This document shows, one piece after another, positions 46,947 to 57,405 of a stretch of 64,000 nucleotides of DNA (its first letter is position 1; the number at the start of each line of letters is the position of its first letter). The stretch covers positions 13,701,834-13,765,833 of the forward strand of contig OU015523.1 of the NCBI GenBank assembly GCA_907165065.1, read 5' to 3'. A model generated the notes under the pieces. That model saw nothing but the letters and a program-made list of their open reading frames with translations. It had not been told where the DNA came from and did no database searches. Made by a program: the position numbers and the translations under genes. Origin of the DNA: Caprimulgus europaeus. Its lineage: Eukaryota > Chordata > Aves > Caprimulgiformes > Caprimulgidae.

Positions 46947-47839
46947 GTACGATATTTCTGTCTGACATCAGGATGAGCTTGTCACAACCAAGTCTATGTC
47001 CCTGACTTGGACCCTAGTGGTAAAACTAAACTGACACCGAGTTGGTTTAGTTTACACTAGCACAGATTTCCTAATATAGACAGGCCCTATCCCTTGTCCT
47101 CCAGTCCCACCCACCACCCCCTCCTTAATTTGGCTCTCTGAGTTTTGATGACTGAATCACTTCCCCCTTTGTTTCTCTGATTTCTTTCCTAATCTTCCGC
47201 TCCTGAAAGATGCTTAGTTCCTGAATCCCTGTACAAATACACTTTCTTTTCTAAGCTTCTCACCAGCCAAACAAGGTTTTATTTGTTTATTTAATTTGAC
47301 ATGCTGAGAGAGAAATGATCCCATTTCCTATGGATTATCGAAGTAACAAATAGCTTTACAAGAGCGTAAACAAAGTAAAACTCGTGCTGAAACTCCTTTG
47401 AACCAGGGGCTTCCCATCCTTGTCCCTTCCTAATGTGAGTCTTTCCCCTTTCTTCCTCACCACACACAGGATGACTTTCTGGTTGCTTTGGACCACAGCC
47501 ACTGCTCTCAGACCAGCCGCTGCTGGGGCTGAGCTAGTCATCATCTCTCCATCCTTCCCTTCACCAAACTCATGTGAATCTCCCACAATATGGCCAGGTA
47601 GCTTTGAACTCTGTGAATGAGCATTTTCTCCATCTTGTCTTTGGCTCCATAGTCCAATTCCCCCCATCAGTTTGCCATTTTTGCAATGATATAGAGCTAG
47701 AAAAACCTGTGGGTGAGCCCATGGAGGCAGGGATGCCACACTGATTTTTGTTGGGAGTTTTATCTCACTCAGGTGCCAGGCATGGACACCTGAAAGCATC
47801 ACTCGGCACATGTGCCTCCTGCAATGTGTATTTCTGGAG

Positions 47840-47873
47840 AAAAAAAAACAAACAACAAAACACAACAAAAAAC
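47840..47873. repeat. (CAAAA)n-like A-rich tract
   Basis: An A-run followed by CAAACAACAAAACACAACAA. Third of four similar tracts in the window. Confidence 0.8.
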
Positions 47874-48012
47874 CAGGCCTGAGTCTAGGCTAAAATTTAG
47901 AAGGACTCAGAGCCAGGGGTGCTGATGAGCCTCCCCCCAGGACAACAGACCCCAGCAGCGTGCAGCTCACATTTTTTCAGGGCGCTTAGATTTGAGGGCT
48001 GGGGTCTGGCCT

Positions 48013-48047
48013 GCCCCCCCCCCTTCCCCCCTGCCCCCAACCTCCCT
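48013..48047 (-). repeat. C-run tract; quadruplex-prone on minus strand
   Basis: C-runs of about 10, 6 and 5 plus shorter runs within 35 bp. The minus strand meets the G-quadruplex pattern and the plus strand could form an i-motif. Confidence 0.75.
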
Positions 48048-48049
48048 TT

Positions 48050-48240
48050 CTGTTTATTACTCCCGCCGTAATTGGGAGGCATGTGTGGATGAATTAAACA
48101 TAGCAGGACGGATGAGAAAACTCTCCCTCTTAGCTGGCTGAATGAGCAAATTTAACTGAGCCTGTTACCCACTGAGTATCGTGCCGACATGCCAGGGTCC
48201 AGTTTCCTTTGAGCTCGCCCTTTCATGCGGAGTCCCTCCA
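48050..48240. promoter_or_regulatory. Conserved-looking regulatory block
   Basis: Motif-rich unique sequence immediately after the C-run tract: GTTTATTACTCCCGCCGTAA, TTGGGAGGCATGTGTGGATG, GAATTAAACATAGC and AGCAAATTTAACTGAG, with retained CpGs. The regulatory role is inferred. Confidence 0.25.
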
Positions 48241-50174
48241 TGCCCCCCGCCTTGCTCCGCACAATATCAAACAGCTGGAGTTTCTGCAGCCCCGAGGAGG
48301 AGCCTTTGCATCCGACGGCAGCAGCAGTGGGAATTTCAACAGGGATCGGAGAGGGATGGGGCCGATCTGGGTAAGCATGTAGCTGAGGATCGGGGGACGA
48401 TGGCACCTCCCAAGGGGGACAGGTCCCCCCCCAGCTGCAGCCTATGCCCAGTCAGTGCCTATGGCAAAAGCTTCCTCATGCCTGAGGAATGGGGCTAAAG
48501 GAGGGAGTTTTGGCTGTCACACTACTTTGAGCTTTAGGCAGGCTGCTGCCACCCAGAAGTCAGTTCTGATGGGCAGTCTGAAATAAATGGGTGCCAGCCT
48601 ACAGCCAGCATCATGCTTCATCTCCGAGGCATTCCTTCCAGCATTAACAACAGAGGCAAGCGGGAAGAGCAGCATATGAAGGGCACTGCTGCACCTCACA
48701 TTTCCTCCTCCTTGGGGATAAACAGGGAATGTAATCCTGCAGGGCTGCAATCTTTTTTTTTTCCCTAGCATTAAACAAGCCCTGGGGCACTTCTTTGCAC
48801 AAGGTAGCACTAACTCTGCTCCTTTGCCTCTTTCTTCCCACCTCTGTAAGCCTAAAACTAGTCAGGGCTAATTCAATTCCTGTTTTAATTTAGGACAGTT
48901 TACGACTGCTCTAAATTAGGAAACCACTGTTTTTCAGACGAGGCAGGTGCTAGAGGTCTCAGCACTTGTAAAAATTAGGCCACTTAGTGAGGTGTCTACA
49001 TATGGATTTAACACCTGAGGTCTGTGTTACTGAGCAGCATAAAGAAAAACTTGGAATCTGGGAAACTTCTTTAAAAGATAATTTGACAGTGAAGTTGGTA
49101 TTGCGGAGGAAGAAAGTTTGTGTTCAACCTGATAAGTCTATCCATTCAAATGCAAGTTGGAGAGTCATCAATATGTATTCCCTCAGAACTCTAGAAACCC
49201 TACAGAAAAATCAGTTTTGACATTTTCAGTACCCCTCTCATAAAACGAGGAAATAAGAAACCCAAATCCAAATATGAAAAGCCCCAAATCCTTCTTATGT
49301 GTGGGAAATGGGTAATCCAGGAGCTCAGGCCCCTCCTATAGTGCTGCTAAGCAGGAATAACTCTGAAACCTACTGATGATATGAGGATAAACTTTAAGTC
49401 TTTCACCTTCTTCTTTGACTGAAGGACTTCAGATTTAGAAACCACAGATCACATTTATCATCTATGCCCCGTGCATGGCAAAGATGTGAGAAACCTATCC
49501 TGACCTTTCAGTGACAGCAGATTTGTTTCAAGATAGTCTTTATTGAAGGGCTTTGAAAGATGAAGGAGCAGGAGGTGGTTTGGTTAATCCCAGGGAGTGG
49601 TGTCATTGCTTTTTTGAAAATTTGTGCCTAAGACACTCCCTGACAGCAAGCACCTGCCAGGAGGGATGGTTGGAAGAAAAGATCTTTTCCTTCTTGTCTT
49701 AGTTTTCTCTGTGTCACCTCCAAAGAAGCCACACTTTGTTTGGGCTAAGAGAAGGAGCCCGTCCCATTCCTTGAAACCAGCTGGCTGAAATCACACGTAC
49801 TTTAGACTATTTGACCTCCATGGGAAGGGACTGTCTTAATTCAGGAAAACATCAGCCCCTGCACTTTGTGGGGAAACTGCAACCTGAAAGAAACATTTGG
49901 GCACATCTTATTTAACCTGAGTTCATGCAAAGCTTTGCCTTTTACATAGTCATTTCTCTTCCTCCTGCTCTCCTTCCCTGCCTTCATTTTTGTTTCAGGT
50001 GTTTTGACTTGCTGATCCAGACGGTCTGTCCTGGGTCCTGCAATATCCCAAGGGGATAGGAACCCTCTCCTGGCGGGAATGAACCTGTGGTTGATGCCAA
50101 GCAGGGAAAGCACCTCAGGTCCCCTCAAACATTGGTTATGTCCATGAGGTAGCTAAGCAGATGCTTGAACTTCA

Positions 50175-50215
50175 GCCGCACAACTGGGGAAACTGAGGCA
50201 CGTCAGTGATGACAG
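50175..50215 (+). mobile_element. MIR left part, interrupted by CR1
   Basis: AGCCGCACAACTGGGGAAACTGAGGCACGTCAGTGATGAC carries the MIR core start. The match breaks where the CR1 begins. Sequence just beyond the CR1 (50645-50680, CCGAATCCCACCCAGCACTG) looks like the right half of the same MIR. Confidence 0.6.
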
Positions 50216-50219
50216 GACG

Positions 50220-50640
50220 ATCAGAGGGCTGGAGCACCTCTGAGAGTTGGGGCTGTTCAGCCTGGAGAAGAGAAGGATCTGGGGAGATCTTATAGCAGCC
50301 TCCCAGTACCTGAAGGGACCTACAAGAAAGCTGAGGAGGGACTTTTTATAGGGGCAGATAGTGACAGGATGAGGGCTAATGGCTTTAAACTGGAAGAGGG
50401 GAGGTTTAGATGAGATATTAGGAAGAAGTTATTTCCTGTGAGGGTGGTGAGACTCTGGAACAGGTTGCCCAGAGAAGTTGTGGATGCTCTTCCCTGGAAG
50501 TGTTGAAGGCCAGGTTGGATGAGGCTTTGAGCAACCTGGTCTAGTGGAAGGTGTCCTTGCTCATGGCAGGGGAATTGGAATGAGATGATCTTTAAGGTCC
50601 CTTCCAACCCAAACCATTCTGTGATTCTGTGATTCTATGA
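50220..50640 (+). mobile_element. CR1 LINE, 5'-truncated, longest copy in the window
   Basis: About 420 bp of CR1 3' region: GGGGCTGTTCAGCCTGGAGA, AGCAGCCTCCCAGTACCTGA, AGGGACTTTTTATAGGGGCA, GGCTTTAAACTGGAAGAGGG, CAACCTGGTCTAGTGGAAGG. It finishes with the intact tail (TTTAAGGTCCCTTCCAACCC, GTGATTCTGTGATTCTATGA). The remaining sequence is the 3'-terminal end of the element, so no ORF2 enzyme core remains. It is inserted in an older MIR. Confidence 0.95.
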
Positions 50641-50979
50641 GTTGCCGAATCCCACCCAGCACTGTGCCACCACTGGAGCCTGGAGGAGGGCAGGAGCCTG
50701 GGCTGGGCAGACCCATGGTGGTGCTCACATATGGTTGCTCCTACGTCCTTCCAGCAGGTGCCTGGTGGTGTAGGGACAGATGTATGGAAAAGGTGTCATC
50801 CTCCATGAAGCTCAGCAGGTTGTTGGAACAGTTTCTACACAACCCTCTGGTCTCAGTCCCTCCTGGAAAGATGGGAAGCTCTCCCAGGAGGCCTCTAGCG
50901 ATACTTATCACCAGCCCATTTCACTATAACTAATAACTGCCCAAGGCCCCATCACTGCCATGGGTGCCTGGGACAAGGC
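50641..50979. other. Non-coding stretch before CpG island 2
   Basis: The first about 40 bp look like the continuation of the interrupted MIR. The rest is unique DNA without a recognisable gene. Confidence 0.5.
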
Positions 50980-51550
50980 AGGATGGCCACCAGTGCTGGG
51001 GCATCCGGGGGGACTCCGTGAGCCACGGGGCCAGGCCGGGTGGCCACTCCAGCCAGCGAGGCCTGGCCGCTGCCTCCCCACCATCACCACCACCTCCCTG
51101 CCGTCCCCTGGGCCTGCGGCAGCCACGGCCCCGCCGCCCCGCTACCCCACAGCCGGCGGGGCGGCCTCCCTCTGCCCGGGACAAACTTTTCAGCCCGACT
51201 TTCCCGCTTCCGCCTGGCGGGGGGAGCGTGGCGGGCGGCGGGGAGCGGCCCTGCGGGCACCGGTGGCCTCCTCTGACGGTGGGCACCGACCAGATGATGC
51301 CCTTTACTGTTATCATGGTGGGGGAGAAAGATAGGGGACGGGGACAGCTGCTGACTGGCTTTCGGGGAAGGGGTTTTATTTTGTGTTTTCTCCCTCGTCT
51401 GGCTCCTCCTCTTCTTCCCTCCTCCTCAGGGGGAGGGGAGGAGGGAGGCTCTGGGGCAGGAGTAGCCAGAGCAGGGAATTGTTTGGGAGTTCAGTCATCC
51501 AAAAGCCGTCTCTCGTATGGAGGGTCTGGCTTCCCGCATCCCGGCGCCTC

Positions 51551-51590
51551 TTCCCTCCTCCTCCTCCTCCTTCTCCTCCTCCTCCTCCCG
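51551..51590. repeat. (TCC)n simple repeat
   Basis: About twelve TCC units, with one TTC interruption, inside CpG island 2. Confidence 0.85.
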
Positions 51591-51754
51591 CCGCGCCTGA
51601 GCTCTGCGCGGCTCCCCATCCCCAGCAGCAGCCCGCAGAAAAAACACAACCACCACCCCCAAACCAAGGCCCTCCACCTTCCCCTTCCCCCCAAAAAAAC
51701 AGGCTTTTCCCCTCTCTTCTTCTCTCTTTCTCTCTTTTATTTTTTATTTTTCTC

Positions 51755-51769
51755 TGTGTGTGTGTGTGC
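51755..51769. repeat. (GT)n microsatellite
   Basis: Seven GT units following a T/C-rich run, about 120 bp before the candidate splice donor. Confidence 0.85.
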
Positions 51770-51886
51770 TGAATTCCCCGCAGATCCGGCCTGGAAGTTC
51801 CCAGCTCCTGGAGTTAAGCCTCTTTGTTGCTTCCCTTCGTTTGGGGCATCTTTGTGTTTCCCCCGCCTGCTCCAGCGGAGACCGCG

Positions 51887-54566
51887 GTGAGTGAAGCGAA
51901 GGGGGCCCGCTGGCCCTGGTGAGGGGCCGGGAGGAGGGCTGTGGCGGGCAGCGGGGCGCAGGGCTGTCCCCCCTTCTTCAGCCATCAGCAACGGCGGCCA
52001 ATCTTTGTGTCAAGAGTTTGGAAAGTTTGTGTGGGGATGCAGGGAAGGGATGTGGGAGAGGTGACAAGGAAGGAGTGGAGACCCGCTGGTCCCCACCAGC
52101 ACTGGGCTTGTTTTCACTCAGGCAGGTGAGATGTGGGGAGCTCGGCTGTTTCCCTCCAGCTCTTCCTCCTCGGTTGGTCAGCGTTAATGGAGGGCCCAGC
52201 GCACGCACACACATGCTCCGGCGCTTGCCTGAAACTTCCCCAAAAGCTTGATCCACGACATTGCCCTGTCCTCACCGCCGGTTCATCAAGAAGGGACAGT
52301 GCGTGGTGGAGAGAGAGAGGGGGGAAAGCTGTGCAAAATAAACCCCAAATTCATCCCTTGTTGCTCCAACTCTTGTCAAAAGCTGCTGGGAGTTTGCAGG
52401 CAAGACCCGGCTCCTGCAGTGCAAAGGCATTTCGGTTTGTGCCCCATGAAGGGGCTGGTGCCGCTGCAGAGAAAAGTGCGGGTGGGTAATCTGCAAGCAA
52501 AATTTTTGTCCTCTTGTGTGACCGTAGAGTTTTTAACCCTGGTGCAAAGATGAGTAGTGATTTGGGTCAGGGGAAGTCATTTTCTGCCCGGCAGTGGGAT
52601 GCTGTAGGATTTGTGCACACATGCCTTGCTGCTCGGACTGTAACTTTGTCAGGTCCTCTGGATGGTGACTGTAAATAGAATGTGTTGGGGAGAAAGTGGG
52701 ATGCTGAGTTTGTAGTCATGTCCAAATGAGACTTTTAAAGTGCTCTGAAGATATTGATACTTACTTTGAAAAATAATAACAGACTTTTCCCAATATCCCT
52801 GGTTGGCAAAAGTTATTTAATACAAATCTTCTATCTTTGGGCACTTCCGCAGATAATTCTGGTACCCCAAGTGTTATTTCACTGGCATTGTGGGAAAGGC
52901 AGTTCAGGTCTATTAATGGGGTTTTTTTGTCCTTGTTTGTTTTAAAGAAACTCTCTTGACCTCTCTGCAGCATTATGCGAGTGGGATAACAGGAATCCAC
53001 ACACACACACACTGTGCACCCGCGCGTAATTCCCGGCATGTCTTAAATTGCTTGTTTTTCTTGGTGCCCTGTTCTCTTAATATCTACATTGCTACCACGG
53101 TGTCTTTTTGATATGTTCATTTTCAATCTGCCATTAAAGTTTCTTTTCCCATGGGCTAAAAAAATACCTTGGAAAATATTAGAAGAATGTGGGTGTTTTG
53201 TAAGTTGGATTTTATCTTAGTTTTTCTTTTGAAACTAGCTACCTCAGTGTGCATACATTTAGAGGGGAGTTTTTGCATATTTATGCGTATATACACACAT
53301 GCACATAATTTGTTTTATGGGTTGGATACTGAGGTTCACGGTTCTGGGAAGGATTTCAGCAGAAACACATCATGGGTTTGCTGTGAAGATTTGTTCTGTT
53401 TATTTAAGTGACCTAAAGAAATGAAGGTGAAATAACTTCCCATGCTAATAGGAGTCATCTTGGGATCTTCTGAAGTAAATAGGTCAATTAGGGAGAGCTG
53501 TGAGCTCCCTGCTGGGTGCATGATATTCTCTGATGAGAAATAAATGGAGTTTTGTTCTGTGTACTTTTCTTAGCTCTCCCCTCTAGATACAATTACAGGG
53601 ACTCATCCTGCGTGTATAATGCAGAGGAGGTCCCAGGAGGTGTTTGCTATGAGGATTGAAGTCACATACAGAGCAGTCTTCCATGCTGGTGTAGTTCTGT
53701 TGGGGAAAATAAAGCAGGTTCATCTGTAGGATACACAAGGGTCCTTTGCAGATTTGAAAAGCAGATTCAGTTTTCTCTGTCCCATATACATGCACACCCA
53801 CGGGACCTTTCTTTGAGAGGTATCCCAGTACAAGTAGCTGAATCCACACACGTCTCTTCTCTGCTTGGCACAAAGAAGAAATATTACAGGCGAATGTATG
53901 TGCTACAAACTGGCATGAAAGTTTTATGGGTGCTCCATATCCCTGTGGGCTGGAAAATACAGCTTTTCTGTGTCTTTGATACCTCCCATAAACACAGAGC
54001 GAGAGGCTCTTAAACACTGTAAAGCAAAACTCAGTGCCTGATGTTTGCAGAGGTCTTTCTGGCCTTTGGGGTGTGAGACTCCTGGCTTGGAGTTTTTATC
54101 CGTGGAAGGACAGGGGAATCATTGCCCAGTCCCTCTTACTCCTTGAAATTCTGTTCTGTCCTCAAAACTAACAGCAGACAGATCCCTCCCAGCCTTCAGT
54201 ACCAAACAGGCAGCCCCACAGTGCTTTCAGGGTGCTGGTACAGCTCCTTCTACCTGACTAGGGCCAGCAGAGTCAGCTGGAGCCTCCTGCCAAGATAAGA
54301 GCGTTGCAGGTGGGGCCATGAAGCGAGCAGCCTGCTTTGTCCCCATCCTCCCCAGTGATACAGAGGGGGAACTTCCTTTCCTGAATTAAGAAAACAAATC
54401 CATTTAGGGCAGACCTGAATTTCTGTAGTTTCTCATAGTTGTTACTGAATGACCACAGCTGACTGAAACATCACCAAATCTGTCTGCTGGTGCTTCCCAG
54501 TCTCTTCCTGAGTTGGAGCACAGGACCTCAGGAGCACAGAAACCTCACAGCCTGATAATATGCACA
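51887..54566. other. Non-coding stretch, candidate intron
   Basis: If the donor at 51887 is used, this is intronic. CpG-rich sequence continues to about 51990. A (CA)n run lies at 52998-53013. No coding exon is recognised. Confidence 0.5.
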
Positions 54567-54620
54567 GAAAAAAACCAAACCAAAACAAATACAAACCAAA
54601 ACAACAAACCAAAACAAAAC
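54567..54620. repeat. (CAAAA)n-like A-rich tract
   Basis: GAAAAAAACCAAACCAAAAC and further CAAAA/CAACA units. Fourth such tract in the window. Confidence 0.8.
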
Positions 54621-54699
54621 TATTACTTCTTCTACCCAGGCTGTGGGAGGGAAGACAGGAGATATACCAGGAAAGATGCTCCTCAGGTGGAAGCACAGG

Positions 54700-54790
54700 T
54701 TTGGGTGAGCTTGAACAATTTACTCCAGAGCCCTGTGCCTTGGTTTTCCCATGCGGAAAATGGGGCTAAACCTTGTGCAAATGGGGTGAG
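54700..54790 (-). mobile_element. MIR/CORE-SINE fragment
   Basis: Antisense MIR on the plus strand: GAGCTTGAACAATTTACTCC, CCTGTGCCTTGGTTTTCCCA, TGCGGAAAATGGGGCTAAAC. These match 'cttgggcaagtcacttaacctct' and 'tgcctcagtttccccatctgtaaaatgggg'. Confidence 0.75.
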
Positions 54791-57269
54791 TGCTGTGGCA
54801 GGGCAGATGTTCCATCCACACTGACACTTGTCAGCTGACCAACACTCACCCTCAGGTCTCAGGGCAGAACCCAGGTACACCAGGGAGGACTTGCCCTGCT
54901 GTGCCAAGCCTCTGTGGGGCTGACACAGGGCTGGAGAGGCATCTCTGTGCCTCCAAAATAACTCCTTTTTCTCAGGCAAAGACAGGCTGTCCCCCCAAAA
55001 CCATCCTTAGAAGGGCAGGAGCAGTGGCAGGGAAGAGCATGTTGGAAACCAGGTTGGTTGTTTTAGCCCAGGTTGACCTGCTGGTGGGTTTTTAGAGACC
55101 TCAGCCTCAGTTAGTCTCAGTTTAGTCACTCAGCCCACAAGAAGTTACAGCAGCAGTAGGCCAGCGTAACTGCAAGGTAACAAAAGTTTCTTTGGCAGTA
55201 AATAGTGGTGGACTGGTTGTTTTAATGCCTGACACCAAGTGCCTCAGAGGTATGAGGCACAATTCCCTTGGACTTCTTTAAAGTGCAGAGATGACTTGGT
55301 GTATTACTGCTGGCACGTTACAGAGCGAGGCTTGCAAATTTCTTGGTTTAAAGTGTTACCTCCCGGGCTAAAAACTTCACAGCGCAAAGTCTACAGTTCC
55401 ATGGGATATCCCGCAACAGAAAAGCTCTCCTGCAAAGTCTTCAGAGACTTCCTGTTTCTGGTTAGACTGAAAACATCCTGAGGGAAAAACCTGCTGCTGT
55501 GTATTTTGGTGCTCCTGTGGTCAGTATCAGTTTAAGAGAGGTTGTTAAGTGTTCTAGTTCCTAGACCATGAGAACAATTTAAGGTGAATAATGATTAAAC
55601 TTCCTTAGGTAGAATGGAGGTGAAAATAATCTTCCCATTTTCTAAATGTACTTTGGGTAATTGGTCAGCAAAAGGTATTGCAAGCATCTTTTTTTTTTTT
55701 TTTTTATTTCCTGGTATTTGGTTTAGTTCCTTTTGGCCCCAAATCATACAACATTGTTTCTGGTGCTGTGTTGGCTGAACATAGTGCTTGAAGCTGGTTT
55801 TCTGGAGGGAATGCTTGCAGGATGTGAAACTTCCAAAATTTGCTTCGTATGCATATTTGTGCAGAACAGTTTTTTAAAATCTGCTCTCCACAGGAGCCTG
55901 TGTTCCAGCAGCACAGCTATATGACCATCCATGGGAAGCTGAGGAACATGGATACAGTGGAAGCAAGCTGGCTGAAAAAGCTTAGGAAGATACTTGTTGC
56001 AGGGGAAAAAAAATCTATATATATAAAAAAGCTTAGTGCTTACACAGTCCCAAAGCTGCCACAGGCAGTGCAGGGCCTTCTACAGAAACAGGGAACAACA
56101 GATCCCTGCCCTGAGGATGTTGCACACTCCTTTTATTAAAATGGGCTCTGTTCTTCCCTGCAAAAGGACAAATGGGGTGGGAGGCTCAGCTGTGCCCGAT
56201 GGGGCTCTTAGTAGAGCACCTGGCACAAGGCAGACAGGGTGCCTGAGAGGGGCTCTCGGAGGTACTGTTGTGTGTTGTAGGAGCTCTTGAGTAAGAGGCA
56301 GTGCCAATTTATTTTGGCTCTGGTGGGATGGATGGAGGGAAATGTGCTTCAGGGCGCATGTGGGACGTGCTTGAGCCTCTTTGCTCTCCTTGTGGGCAGC
56401 GTGCCAGCACAGAGGTGAGAGCCAAACTTTACCCTTGTTTTCTGCTCAGCTGCTCTGGGGAAGCTGCTGCTCTGGCCAAAACCCTTCCCTGAGCTCCCCT
56501 TAGACGTGAGGATGGTGACTGCACCTTGTGCTTGTGCAGTGGGTCAGAGGCTTGCTGGGCAAAGTCCAAACCACACCACAGCATGTTGCCCCTATGAAAA
56601 CCCACTGTTGTGGAGTTCACAGAGGTTTTGGGCTGTGGTGTCTCTATATATGTCTGTGAAAGCCAGATGGTATTTTGGAAACCGGTCATTTTTCATTAAC
56701 TTCTGTGCCTGGCGTAGGCAGTAAGTCTTTCACCCTGAGCCCTGCGGTGACAGTGCCATTTTGGCTCTCAAAGGTCCACTCTGGCTAAGAGATTAGCCAC
56801 CAGGTTGTACTCTTATGTAGAGCCACAGTCCTGGGGCCCTGCCAAATGGAAGGATATGTTCCCTGGTTGCGATGTCAGCGAGTCTGAACAAGCTTGTGTG
56901 TCTAAAGACTGTGCATCAGGCCCTTCTGCTGTTCTTTAAATTGTAAGAGTAGAGAGAAAAAGGGTTCAGAGATCCCTGCCAGAACTGTGTTGTTAGCTTT
57001 CAAATACCAAAATGAGGTTGCTTTTTGTTTTTCTCCTAACTAACAAAAAGACAGGTTAGGCAGAGCCCTCTGAATCAATGTGCTGAGCTTAGTGTGGTTA
57101 GGAAAGCTTGTGGTGGTGTAAACCTCCTGAGGTAGTCTTTGAGAAATAAACCTCAAATGTGGATATGCTGGCCTAGAATACAGCATTTATATGCAAAATG
57201 CAGCTTCCTGTGATAATGTCACTGCCATTTATCCTGGTATTTTTTAGGTAGAACAGCCATCTCGCTTAG
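54791..57269. other. Non-coding single-copy DNA
   Basis: No gene recognised. A T-run (55688-55705) and a short TA run (about 56020) are the only simple repeats. Confidence 0.55.
55688..55705. repeat. Poly-T run
   Basis: About 17 consecutive T. No retrocopy body is recognised to its right. Confidence 0.85.
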
Positions 57270-57405
57270 TGATGCTAGTGCTTTAGGGTGCAAGCCTGGG
57301 ATGTGAGGAGAGCTGGGTTTGGTTCTCCTCTACACCACAGATTTCACCCCAAGTTGGGGCAGGTTACTCTTTGCCTCCGCTTTCCACCTGCAAAACCTGT
57401 AAGTG
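57270..57405 (-). mobile_element. MIR/CORE-SINE
   Basis: Antisense MIR on the plus strand: GAGAGCTGGGTTTGGTTCTC, GGGGCAGGTTACTCTTTGCC, TCCGCTTTCCACCTGCAAAA. They correspond in order to 'gagacctgggttcgaatccc', 'gggcaagttacttaacctct' and 'cagtttcctcatctgtaaaat'. Confidence 0.75.

Larger units (their letters stand above)
46955..50174. other. Non-coding single-copy DNA
   Basis: No gene. It includes an A-rich tract, a C-run tract and a conserved-looking block (48050-48240), listed separately. The 47356-47868 minus-strand frame is not recognisable as a protein. Confidence 0.55.
50980..51886 (+). promoter_or_regulatory. CpG island 2; candidate promoter and 5' exon
   Basis: CpG density is high at 51000-51280 (GCCGCCCCGC, GCCGGCGGGGCGGCC, GGCGGGCGGCGGGGAGCGG; SP1-type GC boxes) and again at 51530-51990. 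A pyrimidine-rich stretch with (TCC)n and (GT)n lies between. The second part ends in GAGACCGCG|GTGAGT, a strong plus-strand donor with GT at 51887. A 5' UTR exon ending at 51886 is plausible. CCCCGCAG at about 51782 could be an acceptor if the exon is internal (51783-51886). The long open frame across this region starts at GTG, not ATG, and is a GC-rich artefact. The gene is not identified. Confidence 0.5.

Noticed and set aside
50964-51890. 308-residue plus-strand open frame across CpG island 2
   Set aside because: It begins at GTG rather than ATG, runs through (TCC)n and (GT)n repeats, and translates to proline/leucine/serine runs. It is a composition artefact over a likely 5' UTR.
57128-57136. 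let-7-like seed TGAGGTAGT
   Set aside because: Only nine bases match; the following bases differ from let-7 and no complementary arm lies nearby.
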